From NCBI GenBank assembly GCA_014239365.1, contig JAAZZB010000070.1, positions 1 to 45,382 on the forward strand: a stretch of DNA of 45,382 bases, given 5' to 3'. The notes beneath the pieces were generated by a model, which was not told where the DNA came from, made no database searches, and saw only the letters and a program-made list of their open reading frames with translations. Each line of letters opens with the position of its first letter. Within the stretch, counting starts at the first letter, position 1. Below are positions 15,099-24,497 of this stretch, piece by piece. The translations under genes and the position numbers were made by a program. The DNA is from Verrucomicrobiia bacterium. Its GTDB lineage: Bacteria > Verrucomicrobiota > Verrucomicrobiia > Limisphaerales > UBA1100.

Positions 15099-18000
15099 CT
15101 AGGAAGTCAGTGCCGCTTCGCTCAATATCTGGCCGGCGGTGGGTAGCGTGGCGGTGAGTGTTTCCAAATTTTCCGTGAGTTTCTGAATCGGCGCTTCGTG
15201 CCCGCGTTCGAGCAGTCGGCGCGTCCATTCTACAAGCGCCAAACTGACAGCCTTTTCGTGATCGGCATCGGCCAGCCGGGCGGGTTGGCCGAGGATGAAC
15301 CGGCAAAGCAATCGCGCCGCTTCGTTGGCAGGATGTTTCGGCAATGCCTCAAACAGTGGCAGCGCCGTTTTGAACTGGCCCGCCGTGAGCAGCGCGATGC
15401 CGCGTTGCTTGGCAATCTCCGGATGTTCCGGATGATCCTGTGCCGCGCAATCGGTCCAGTGCAGTGCAATCTCGGTATCGTTCAAATGCCCGTTCACGAT
15501 GTTGCAGCCGAGGCTCCACAGCGTGGGCGTCATCAAATCTTTTTCAATCGCCGAAAACAACAACTGCACCGCTTCCTCGGCGCGATTGTTCTTCACAAGA
15601 AAGGTTCCTAATCCGTGCCGCACACCGGAGGCTTCCGGCGAAATCTCCAGTGCTTTTTTGAAGGCTGCCAAAGCGCCTTCGGTGTCGCCCGTTTCAGCCA
15701 AACTATCGGCCAGTAAATGATACGGCCCGTGCGCTTCCACGCCACGGAAGCGCGGGGTGAAGGTTTGTTCTTCGCGCTTCTCGATGCACGCGTGCAGCTC
15801 CGGAATCGCCTCGGCGTGCCGCCCCTGTTTGATGAGCCCCAGCGCGGCGACGTAGTGGATGGACGCAGTCGGCCCGCAATCTTTCGCTAACTGACTGTGC
15901 GCCACCTCAAGCAGTTCGTCATATTTTTCCGCCTGCAACAGGTGGAAACAAAACATGCTCACCAACCGCTCGCGCACCTCGGGCATCACGTGCTGCGCCT
16001 CGTGCTGCGCCAGCACTTCCATCGCGTGGCGATTCTGCGTGAGGGCTTCCTCGATGCGGCCGTCATTAAATAAATCCAGCGCATAGTTCATCAGCAACGC
16101 CGGTTCATCGGGCATTTCCTCCACGGCTTTATCCAACAGCCGGAGGTTGCGCTTCACTTTGTCGCGCGACAGTTTCACCGAAGGGTCGTACCCGAAATGC
16201 AGCAACCGCGTGCGGCCGATGCCCGAATCCATCCCCCAATGCCCTTGGCGCACCACGATGGATGAAAAAATTTGCTCGTGCACGCGCCCCACAAAGTGCA
16301 GCCCCGGCGCATTGCGGAACAGGCGCGGAACATAGGTCACGCCGTCGCCGGTTTGCTGCAGGGTTTGATCTTCCGCCCGCATAAAGTTCGCCAGCGGAAT
16401 GCGGAAGCCCAGTTGGTTTTCCGAATACAAATCGCGCGCAAGATCGTCATTGCCTTCGGGATCCAAAATTTCATCCGCGTCCAAAATCAAAACCCAATCG
16501 CCGGTGACGTGTTCGAGTGAATAATTCCGGGCATCGGAAAAGTTATCGTTCCACTTAAAGTGATGCACCTCCGCGCCGAGCGATTCGGCTAGTGCCACGG
16601 TGCGATCGGTGGAGCCGGTGTCCACCACCACCACTTGATGGGCGAGGTCTTTGACGGACTCAATGGCTTGGAGGATAAATTCCTCTTCGTCTTTCACAAT
16701 CATACACACCGAAAGCCGCGGGGTTTCGCTGGCGGCGGGCGGTTCCGGCCACGCGATATCCGTGGTGGTGAGCGCGGGCTTTTGTTTGAGGTTGGCCTGC
16801 ACTCCAATGGGCACATCCCATTTCGGGGAGAGTTCCAGCAACCGATCGAGGCACTGCAACGCGCGCGCTTCATCGCCGGCGTCCAGCGCAATCTCGGCGA
16901 GATGCAGCCACGCCTCGGGATGGAACGGCCGGCGCGCCAAACTTTCCAGCGCCGCATTCCACGCCTCAAGGTGGTTGCCTTGTTTCAAAAATTCCTGTGA
17001 AGCATCAAGGCTGCCCACCAACGCCGCGGGCGGAAGGGCCTCATCATTTTCATTGGAAACCGTTTCGCGTTGTAGTTGTTGGACGGTCTCGGCTTTCACC
17101 GTGCCATTATTTTGTGAAGGGGTTTCGGGTTCGGCGGATTCATCCGTCGGGTCGGCCAACGCTTTCAAATTACTGGCGGCGGTGGCGTTGTAAGGATCAA
17201 TCTCCAGCGCGCGTCGGAAGCACGAGACGGCCAGCGCCTTGTCTTTCAGTTTATGAAAACACATTCCCAGCGCGAGGGTGGACTCCACTTCTTCCGGGTT
17301 CGCCTCCAGCACGCGGGCGTAAAGCTTGGCGGCCTCGGCGAATTCGCCGATGCGGAATTTCGCCGTGGCCAACAGCTTGAGGCCGGTGTTGTGGTCCGGA
17401 TCAATCTCGAGCAATCGGCTGACGTGTTCGTTGAAGAGATGGACGTTGCCATCAAAGAGCGCCGAGGTGGCCGCTTGCGAATGCGGCGCGGCATCGTCCG
17501 GAGTGAGCTCGGTCAATCGATGATAAATCTCCGCTGCTTCCGCATAGCGTTTCTCGCGGAAAAATAAATTCCCAATCGCGTTCAGCAGCACGAGGTCATC
17601 CGGATGCGACACTAGCCCTTCCTCAAGCGCCAATCGCGTGCCTTCCACGTCGCCGGTTTCCAGCGTTTGATGCGCGTGAATGAGAATGCGTTCCACGTCA
17701 GACTCAACCGCATCCAAAGCATCGTAAGGCGAATTGTTGGATTCAGTTTCTGTTTCAGTTTCCGTGGCCGGCTCGTTTTCCATTTGCTCTAAATTAGTGC
17801 GGGCCAGCGCGTTATCGGGATCCAACTGCAGCACGCGCTCAAACGTTTCGCGGGCGATTTCAGTTTGGCCACCACGGAAAAGGCACACGCCCATCGCGAG
17901 CAGATTTTCCGGGTTATCCGGTTCCAGTTTCGCAAGTTGTGTGAACGCCACTCCCGCATCGTAATACCGTTCCTGTTCAAGATTCAGTTTGCCGAGGTAA

Positions 18001-21000
18001 CGCAGCATCTCCGGATTGTCCGGGTCAATCTCCATCGCAAGGCCGAGTGCGGATTCAAATTCGTCGTTGCGATCCGTCGCCTCCGCCGCCATCGCGAGGC
18101 GCGTGTAGGCGGAAGCATTGCGGGGTTGCAGCTCAATGAGTTTGCGGAATTTCACACGCGCTTCTTCAAAGCGTTCCAGTTGAAATAACTGCGAGCCGAG
18201 CGCATCGATGAGCACGGGGTTGTCCGGCTCCGCGAGCACGGCCTGTTCCAGCTCGGCAATCGCGGCTTCCGGATTGCCCGCGTCCAGGAAAAAATCCGCT
18301 TGATCCACCGCGTTATTGGTCGCGGGTTTTTTGGGCTCGGCTTCGGCGATGGGTTCCGGCGCAGCTTCAACAGCGGGCGCGGCTGCAGTGTCGCCTTGTT
18401 CAATCACCTGCAAATTTTCGCGCGCGAGTTGGTCTTCCGAATCAAACTCCAACAACTGCCGGTACGTGTTCGCCGCCTGATCGGTGTTGCCCGTTTCGTA
18501 TTGGCAAACTGCAAGCGCGTGCAACAACCCCGGCGTCACTCCGCCATCGGCAGCGATGCGGCTATAAATTTTCTTGGCCGAAACGTGGTCGCCCGTGAGG
18601 AACGTATAATCACCCAGCAACTGCATCGCCTCGCGGTTCTCCGGTTCCAAATCCAACGCCGTGACTAGGCACGCCTCAAATGTCTCGCGGTCATCCGCGT
18701 GGAATGCCGCCAGCCCCAGCTGCAAATGCGCGACCACATCCTCGGGGCACTGCTCCGCCAGCGAGGTAAAATTTGTTCGTGCTTCGGCGAATTGGCCGGC
18801 CTCAAACTGTTGGGCGCCCAGCGCGCGCAATAGCATCGGATGCCGGTCGCTCAGCTTTAGCGCCTGCTTCAGCGCGGTGATAGCGCCGGTCACATCGTTT
18901 TGTTCGTGGCACTGCTCGGCTTTATCCAGCCATTCTTCCAGCGTGCCTTCGGGTAGTTGAGGAGTTTCGTTTGTATCGTTCATTGTTGAATCTGGGGTAA
19001 TGGATTCGTCGGTTTGGTTTAAATGAGATTCGGGTTTGAAATCGCCTTCGCCATAATCGGGCTGATCACCACGGGCCAACCAGTCGAGCACCTGTCGCAT
19101 CCGCACTTCGGCGGTGTGATGTCGCAGCACTTTTGCGCGCGCGCGTTCTGCAATGCGCGCGGCGGCTTCGGGGTTTTCCTGCAATTTCATAATAGCCTGC
19201 ATCAGCCCGTGCGCATCTTCGCGTTCGAATAATTCAATCTCCTGCCCCGGCGCAAAGAGCGCGCGCGTGCGGGCGCGGGGCGGATCCCACGAAATCACCG
19301 GACGTCCCGCCGCCATACTTTCCACCACGCGCCCGGCATAGCATTTGAAAATCGAAGGCAAATTTACCTGCGCGTAACTCTGCTGCAATCCTTCCATCCA
19401 CAGGTCGTTTAAGCGACGGCGTAAGCGGCGGAGGTTCACCAAATATTCACCCAGCCAAGCCGGCTCGGCCACATCGTAAAGGCTCACGCGATTGAGCGAG
19501 TTAATTTGCAGTACATCAAATTGCCTCGGAAAGCCGGAGCCAATTTCAGGCAACGGCGGCTGCGTCAATAAGCCCTCGCTAATGGCAGACTCGAGCAGCG
19601 CCTTTCGTTCCAAATTATAAATCGTGCCCTGGAATGCCGCCGGCCCCGGTTCGGGCAAAGCCACCGAATCGCACACCTCGCGCCACGTGACCACCGGTGG
19701 GCACCACATCGTTGGGATGTCCAGCTCCTCCGCCAACGTTTCTGCATCGCGATCATCAAACGTCAGCGCGTGCGTGCAATGCTGAAGGTGGCCCTTCACT
19801 TTTTCGCGACGCCCGGCGAGGTTGCCGTGTTGCGCCTCTTCCTCCGGCGTGTGCTCCAGCGATTCCATGATCACGCCCACGCGCACATCGGTTTTGCCTT
19901 TGATCCAATCCAGAAATTCCGGATCATAATCATTGTGGGTAATCCAAATCCACGCTTGATCAAATTCCTCGTGCAAAAACATATACTGCGCCTGGCCCAG
20001 CCAAGACGCCGGATGATCCGAAGGCACACCCGCCAGCGCCGGTAGTGTTTTGAATTCCACTTCATTCGCCGCCAACCCTTCTTCCAGCGCGTAAAATCCA
20101 TTGTACGACCACGCCTTGGCGTTTTGCCAATTGCCGCACTCGAAGCCTACCAGTAAAATTTTCTTCTTCGGTCGCGCGCCCGTGGGCCGCACCAAATGCG
20201 CCGCGCGCTCGCTATCCACCCGCACCTGCGCACTGGCCTCCGCGGCAAAGGGATCGGCCGTCAACGGCAGCGCTTCCTGCCCGGGGAGTTTTACCAAATC
20301 CACTTTGTCGTACTCGCTCGAGGAATACGAACTGCACACCGACCCTTTTTGAAAACGCTTGAAGCGGCTCTCCAATTCGTCCAAGCCCGGCACCGGTTCG
20401 CCGAGCAGCTCATTGCATTTCACCAACAACAAAAATGCCGGCTCCAAAATAATACTGCGCCGCGCCAGTTGATCCAGCAACACCACCGCCCGCGCCGCAT
20501 CGCCCGGCGCGCGCCGATGCAGCAGCGCCCGCGCCAGTGCGTAGCGGTAATAAGGGAAATCCGGATTCCAATCCACCGCCTGCTCCAGCGGCGCCACCTC
20601 GCCCGTGTATTGGCCGAGATAATGCGCGAGCGACGCGCGGATTAAATTGGCCAACGGCTCACTCTCCACCGCGTCGTTGCCGAGCGCCTCGGTGAGGGTG
20701 TCGAAGTAACTGCGATAATCAAAACACGTGCTGTGGTAATCCCACGGCATCACGTCCTCTTCGGCAAACACGCGCCAATGGTCAGTCGGTTGGGCGAGCA
20801 ATTCGCGCGTGACCGCCAGCGCCTTTTCCACGCCCGCCGGATCGCCCAAATGGAACGCGTGCCGCAACGCATTGAAGCGCAGCACCAGCGAATGCGGATG
20901 TTGTTTCCAGCCATCCTCGTAAATATCTTTCGCCACTTTGTGCAGCAATTCATCTTCACGCTCAAAGGCTTCCACCATATCCAGCCGCTCGGAGCGATCC

Positions 21001-22475
21001 ACCAAATCCGGCATATCCGCAGTGAGATAAAGATCCAATTCGCGCGCGGCATTGATGGCCGGTCCGGCGTGTTCGGTTTTGCCGTGCTGCGCTTTGGCGC
21101 GCTCGAGGTTGTGTTTGATGTGGGTGTAGTTCACCGGCGGCGGATACATCCAACCGCGCGAAGTGATGACGCGTTTTTGGTGCGGCTGCGCCTCAGAGCG
21201 GCCGCCCCTTCCGCCGCTGGCCTTGGTGATGGCCGCGCGCACGGTGAGAAATCGCAGGAATTGTGAAATGCAAAGCGGTTGAGAAAATTGCGTGCGCACC
21301 ATCGTCCGCCCGCGTTGCGCGGCGGCCCGATATTTTTCCCAGTTGCCGGTAATTTTTTGCAGGTTCCTCATCAAGTCATCCTGCTCGGTGTGATACGCCA
21401 CCACGCCTTCGTTTTCGCCGGCGAACAATCGCAACGCGCTCTCCTCCTGCGTCAGCACCGCGCACCCCATCGCCAGCGATTCAATGCCGCGCGAGGGCAT
21501 ACTGCCCGGATGCCGCACATACGTGAATGACGCCTTGGCGCGGGCCATCTCGGCGTAATATTCCGCCGGTGCTAAAAAGCCATCGATGCGTCGGATTTGT
21601 GCGGTATCATCCTTGATCCATTGCTGCAACAAGCGCGCCTTATCCGGATGATACGGGCTGCGCATTGTGCCGGAGATAAACAAATCCACATCGCGTACGC
21701 AGTTCTCCTCGAGGAGAGGCAGGCATTTCAAATCGATGCCAAATAATTTCGGGAACGTGCAAACCGGCCCCGGCCGCAACGCGCGCGCCTTGGCCCATTC
21801 TTCCGCGCCGACGGTGATCACCTCGTCGAACGCCGGCAAAATCGGCGCGTTGTTTTGGATGTGCAAATCAAGATCCGAAGTCGTGCCAAAAGAAGGGCAG
21901 GGCAGGTCGCCCAAATCATCGGGCAGAAACTGCCACTCAATCATGTGCGCAAAATAAAAGTCCGGCGTGCCTTGGATGGAATCCTGCGCTTTCAAAAACG
22001 GCTTCACCGGTCGGCAATCCATCACGATGTCGCCGTGCTCATCGCGCCGCGTGCGTTTCAGTCCAATGCGTTGCAGGGAAAATTTGTCATCCGTGAAATC
22101 TTTGTCCTCCCAAACCGTTTGCGCCACCACTTCGATGCGTTCCTTGCTGATGAGCCGCAGCAACTCCACCGCCTCCGGCGAATCCAATTCGCGCAACACT
22201 TCCTTCGCCTCATCCTCGCGCTTGGCCATCCACAACGCCGCCGCAAAATAAAATCGTGCTTCAGGATCCGTCTCGTTTTCCAACGCGTCGAGGGCCAGAT
22301 CCATTCGGCCCACCAAACCCAACGCCGCGGCTTGGAGCCAGTCGCCCTCGCCCTGCTCGCCCGCCGCGCCACAAAAATTGCCCGCGCGGAACCAGTCCGC
22401 AGCAGGGCCAAGCGAAACGGGGGGCAACGAGTAATGACCCGTATCCCGGGGGGGGGATTGCTTTGCAACATCCAT
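15099..22475 (-). CDS. Giant 2458-aa TPR protein with three glycosyltransferase-like domains
   Basis: This single 7.4-kb reading frame encodes, in order: a GT-B type (group 1-like) transferase region (about 90-430, with AKASFTYVRHPGSMPSRGIESLAMGCAVLT); TPR-like helices (about 450-740); a second GT-B region (about 768-1150, with GRVVESMAAGRPVISWDPP); a long TPR array (about 1170-1890); a GT-A family 2 domain (about 1918-2150, with SVCMIVKDEEEFI, VVVVDTGSTDRT and the metal-binding DADEIL); and C-terminal TPRs to the end. TPR-linked transferases often act on protein acceptors such as flagellin. ATG 22475 lies about 5 bases after the predicted sigma-54 transcript start, so the message is nearly leaderless. 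A run of nine C falls in codons 7-10. No internal stop or internal ribosome site was seen, which argues for one protein. Confidence 0.8.
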   Translation of the reverse strand: MDVAKQSPPRDTGHYSLPPVSLGPAADWFRAGNFCGAAGEQGEGDWLQAAALGLVGRMDLALDALENETDPEARFYFAAALWMAKREDEAKEVLRELDSPEAVELLRLISKERIEVVAQTVWEDKDFTDDKFSLQRIGLKRTRRDEHGDIVMDCRPVKPFLKAQDSIQGTPDFYFAHMIEWQFLPDDLGDLPCPSFGTTSDLDLHIQNNAPILPAFDEVITVGAEEWAKARALRPGPVCTFPKLFGIDLKCLPLLEENCVRDVDLFISGTMRSPYHPDKARLLQQWIKDDTAQIRRIDGFLAPAEYYAEMARAKASFTYVRHPGSMPSRGIESLAMGCAVLTQEESALRLFAGENEGVVAYHTEQDDLMRNLQKITGNWEKYRAAAQRGRTMVRTQFSQPLCISQFLRFLTVRAAITKASGGRGGRSEAQPHQKRVITSRGWMYPPPVNYTHIKHNLERAKAQHGKTEHAGPAINAARELDLYLTADMPDLVDRSERLDMVEAFEREDELLHKVAKDIYEDGWKQHPHSLVLRFNALRHAFHLGDPAGVEKALAVTRELLAQPTDHWRVFAEEDVMPWDYHSTCFDYRSYFDTLTEALGNDAVESEPLANLIRASLAHYLGQYTGEVAPLEQAVDWNPDFPYYRYALARALLHRRAPGDAARAVVLLDQLARRSIILEPAFLLLVKCNELLGEPVPGLDELESRFKRFQKGSVCSSYSSSEYDKVDLVKLPGQEALPLTADPFAAEASAQVRVDSERAAHLVRPTGARPKKKILLVGFECGNWQNAKAWSYNGFYALEEGLAANEVEFKTLPALAGVPSDHPASWLGQAQYMFLHEEFDQAWIWITHNDYDPEFLDWIKGKTDVRVGVIMESLEHTPEEEAQHGNLAGRREKVKGHLQHCTHALTFDDRDAETLAEELDIPTMWCPPVVTWREVCDSVALPEPGPAAFQGTIYNLERKALLESAISEGLLTQPPLPEIGSGFPRQFDVLQINSLNRVSLYDVAEPAWLGEYLVNLRRLRRRLNDLWMEGLQQSYAQVNLPSIFKCYAGRVVESMAAGRPVISWDPPRARTRALFAPGQEIELFEREDAHGLMQAIMKLQENPEAAARIAERARAKVLRHHTAEVRMRQVLDWLARGDQPDYGEGDFKPESHLNQTDESITPDSTMNDTNETPQLPEGTLEEWLDKAEQCHEQNDVTGAITALKQALKLSDRHPMLLRALGAQQFEAGQFAEARTNFTSLAEQCPEDVVAHLQLGLAAFHADDRETFEACLVTALDLEPENREAMQLLGDYTFLTGDHVSAKKIYSRIAADGGVTPGLLHALAVCQYETGNTDQAANTYRQLLEFDSEDQLARENLQVIEQGDTAAAPAVEAAPEPIAEAEPKKPATNNAVDQADFFLDAGNPEAAIAELEQAVLAEPDNPVLIDALGSQLFQLERFEEARVKFRKLIELQPRNASAYTRLAMAAEATDRNDEFESALGLAMEIDPDNPEMLRYLGKLNLEQERYYDAGVAFTQLAKLEPDNPENLLAMGVCLFRGGQTEIARETFERVLQLDPDNALARTNLEQMENEPATETETETESNNSPYDALDAVESDVERILIHAHQTLETGDVEGTRLALEEGLVSHPDDLVLLNAIGNLFFREKRYAEAAEIYHRLTELTPDDAAPHSQAATSALFDGNVHLFNEHVSRLLEIDPDHNTGLKLLATAKFRIGEFAEAAKLYARVLEANPEEVESTLALGMCFHKLKDKALAVSCFRRALEIDPYNATAASNLKALADPTDESAEPETPSQNNGTVKAETVQQLQRETVSNENDEALPPAALVGSLDASQEFLKQGNHLEAWNAALESLARRPFHPEAWLHLAEIALDAGDEARALQCLDRLLELSPKWDVPIGVQANLKQKPALTTTDIAWPEPPAASETPRLSVCMIVKDEEEFILQAIESVKDLAHQVVVVDTGSTDRTVALAESLGAEVHHFKWNDNFSDARNYSLEHVTGDWVLILDADEILDPEGNDDLARDLYSENQLGFRIPLANFMRAEDQTLQQTGDGVTYVPRLFRNAPGLHFVGRVHEQIFSSIVVRQGHWGMDSGIGRTRLLHFGYDPSVKLSRDKVKRNLRLLDKAVEEMPDEPALLMNYALDLFNDGRIEEALTQNRHAMEVLAQHEAQHVMPEVRERLVSMFCFHLLQAEKYDELLEVAHSQLAKDCGPTASIHYVAALGLIKQGRHAEAIPELHACIEKREEQTFTPRFRGVEAHGPYHLLADSLAETGDTEGALAAFKKALEISPEASGVRHGLGTFLVKNNRAEEAVQLLFSAIEKDLMTPTLWSLGCNIVNGHLNDTEIALHWTDCAAQDHPEHPEIAKQRGIALLTAGQFKTALPLFEALPKHPANEAARLLCRFILGQPARLADADHEKAVSLALVEWTRRLLERGHEAPIQKLTENLETLTATLPTAGQILSEAALTS
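22448..22456. repeat. Nine-base G:C homopolymer in the 5' end of the giant glycosyltransferase gene
   Basis: The plus strand has nine consecutive G. On the coding strand this is C9 covering the end of codon 7 to the start of codon 10. One slippage event would shift the frame and truncate a 2458-residue protein within its first residues, as happens at contingency loci. The present length keeps the frame open. Confidence 0.75.
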
Positions 22476-22489
22476 GTCGCCACCACAGC

Positions 22490-22505
22490 AGCAATTTTCG
22501 GGCCA
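22490..22505 (-). promoter_or_regulatory. Sigma-54 promoter for the giant glycosyltransferase gene
   Basis: The minus strand reads TGGCCCGAAAATTGCT, with GG and GC correctly spaced, a perfect -12 half and one mismatch in the -24 half. An A/T-rich tract lies upstream (22520-22570). The start codon follows only 15 bases after the element, giving a very short leader. Confidence 0.7.
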
Positions 22506-22607
22506 ACTTTAGGGGCTCAAATGGGAAAAATCAGAAAAAACCAAAAAATTGGATTTTTTCACAAATCCTCCCAAAAAAAGAGCAATCCATCAAATAGTTA
22601 ACGATAA

Positions 22608-23684
22608 CTACAATTGAAGTGCAGCTTCAAGTGTACTTGAAAAATTGCTTTTTGCGGTGGGTTTGGGCGCTTCGGGCGGGGCTTGAATTGGCGCGATGGC
22701 ACTTTCCTCAATTGGTTTTCCCAACAGATTGGCTAATTGTTTTTTGGCGATGGGGTTATTTGGGAAGCGTCGATTCAGTTCTTGAAACTCTCGGATGACG
22801 TCCTCTTCGTTTCCAGTTTCCAATGCGCCTTGGGCGGTTGCCAAAAGGATTTGTTCCATTTCTGCTGCGTTGGGTTTCACGCAGGGTTGAGATTGCGGAC
22901 CGCCGGCGGCTTGAATATTGAGCGCCACATTGCGGGCCTGATTTTGCACCATCGTGCGGTAAAAATCGCTGGCGATAAAATCAAAGTTGATGCGCCGATC
23001 CGTGTCCCAGCGATCCGATTCGCGCGTGTCTACTTCATCGTGCAGCACGCGGTAAATTTGGGGTTGATCCAAAAAGCGCGTGCGATTGAGTCCGTGATCC
23101 TCATAGAGATACCATTGGATGACCAATGACCACGCATCGGTGAAGGACACGTGGCCGAGGCCGCCACAAATTTCCAGCATCTTCCGGCTCCAGAACGGCC
23201 CTTCATCAATGATCGCCAAGGCGTCCATATGATCGAGGTTGTAGTGCGGGTAAAAAGGTTGCTCTTGAAATTTAGGCCGATAAAAACACGGGTGCGGCCG
23301 TTGATGGATCATATAAATGTCATCCTCAAAATGAGTGGTCTCGGCCAGCACGGTGGTGTCCCAATTCGGTTGAGTGACCACGAAATCATCCGCGAATGCG
23401 CCCATCACAATGGAGCGATCATCGGCCAACATCATCGCGCGGGTGTAGCCGATGTGGATGTCGATGTACCCGCGTCCGCGCGGTTCGACAATGTGTTTCA
23501 CTGCGAAGGGATAATTGTTTAACTGCGGAAGATAGTCCGGCACCTTGGGATCACACGTGTCGAACTTCACGAGCACTTCAAAATTATTGTGATCGGCGCT
23601 GTAGTCGACCAAGCTTTGCAGCAGATTGGGCAAGCCCCAGTTGGGGTTGTCATCGATACGGGAGGTGATGAGTAGGCTGATCAT
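22608..23684 (-). CDS. Glycosyltransferase-like (GT-A fold) protein, last gene of the island operon
   Basis: The 358-residue protein opens with MISLLITSRIDDNPNWGLPNLLQSL, a family-2-like start. It continues with FEVLVKFDTCDPK and a GYTRAMMLADDRSIVMGAFADDF segment, in which the DD pair could bind metal and nucleotide. The C-terminal 100 residues are helical, with a TPR-like NRRFPNNPIAKKQLANLLG unit and a Pro-rich tail. ATG 23684 overlaps the stop of the upstream sulfotransferase-like gene (ATGA); the longer frame to 23786 would run into that gene and is rejected. It probably adds or extends a sugar on the island's glycan. No clear GT-family motif fixes the donor. Confidence 0.6.
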   Translation of the reverse strand: MISLLITSRIDDNPNWGLPNLLQSLVDYSADHNNFEVLVKFDTCDPKVPDYLPQLNNYPFAVKHIVEPRGRGYIDIHIGYTRAMMLADDRSIVMGAFADDFVVTQPNWDTTVLAETTHFEDDIYMIHQRPHPCFYRPKFQEQPFYPHYNLDHMDALAIIDEGPFWSRKMLEICGGLGHVSFTDAWSLVIQWYLYEDHGLNRTRFLDQPQIYRVLHDEVDTRESDRWDTDRRINFDFIASDFYRTMVQNQARNVALNIQAAGGPQSQPCVKPNAAEMEQILLATAQGALETGNEEDVIREFQELNRRFPNNPIAKKQLANLLGKPIEESAIAPIQAPPEAPKPTAKSNFSSTLEAALQL

Positions 23685-24493
23685 ACTTGTGCGGTGTTGA
23701 GGGTTCGTTTGTTGAGCAAGTCGCCCAGTTTTTCGCGGGCGGTATTTCGGGCGGCGGATTTGTAACGGGCGTGGGTGCGCGCCCATTCGCCGTCGCGTTC
23801 ATAATTCCATTGGCGCATCACGCCGCCCAATTCCTCGTGGAATTTCAGTGCCACGTCGCCATCAAATTGATTGGCCCAGTCACCGGAAATGCCTTTGCGG
23901 AAGAGGTATTGTGTGCGGACGGTTTCCCCCATTTGACCGCACCGGCGTTGAGTAACGTTTTCAAAACTATGGCGCGCACACGATTCCTGCAGCGCGGCAT
24001 CGGTGGCCGGCACTTCGGCAAAATCCAAAATGCGCCGCAAGCCAACGGGGATATTGCGCTTCAATTCCTCGAAAGTGAGATGCAACACATTCGCCTGCTC
24101 CAGCGCCCGCCAAGAATTTGCATCGTCAAATAAATCGAAAAAGTCAGATTCTGTTTCCACATATTCGAGATACAATTCAGTTTCGGTTTTGTCCTCATCA
24201 CACAGCCCGCGATGGATGGCGTCTTTCACGTGCGACACCAGCACATCGCGCGGATCGCGTGTGAGGCAGATAAATCGAAAATCATCCCGCATCACAAAAT
24301 CGCCAAAGAGCTCCGGCCCACTGTGCGTCCAGTGGAACGCGCGTTTGCCATCGGCGACATCCGTATTCAATTTTTCTAGTTCCGACGGGCCGGAGAAAAA
24401 TTCACAGCCCGCCGCCTTCGCAAATTCCTCCAGCACCGGCATCACGATGGACGCCCCCGCGTTGGGTAGATTGTAAAAGACAACGTGTTTCAT
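23681..24493 (-). CDS. Sulfotransferase-fold protein, possible phosphoramidate or sulfate transferase
   Basis: The 270-residue protein has the architecture of PAPS-dependent sulfotransferases: an N-terminal strand-loop-helix (VVFYNLPNAGASIVMPVLEE), the 3'-phosphate-binding LTRDPRDVLVSH segment near residue 80, and the C-terminal RKGISGDWANQF motif near residue 200. It is clearly homologous to the C-terminal half of the fusion protein at 27856-29289, including the RKGxSGDWANxFD block. True sulfation would need PAPS, yet no sulfate adenylyltransferase is present here. The neighbouring Cj1415-like kinase makes a nucleotide with the same 3'-phosphate handle, so a phosphoramidate donor is the better contextual guess. 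ATG 24493 follows the methyltransferase stop by 4 bases. Confidence 0.7.
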   Translation of the reverse strand: MKHVVFYNLPNAGASIVMPVLEEFAKAAGCEFFSGPSELEKLNTDVADGKRAFHWTHSGPELFGDFVMRDDFRFICLTRDPRDVLVSHVKDAIHRGLCDEDKTETELYLEYVETESDFFDLFDDANSWRALEQANVLHLTFEELKRNIPVGLRRILDFAEVPATDAALQESCARHSFENVTQRRCGQMGETVRTQYLFRKGISGDWANQFDGDVALKFHEELGGVMRQWNYERDGEWARTHARYKSAARNTAREKLGDLLNKRTLNTAQV

Positions 24494-24497
24494 AAAT

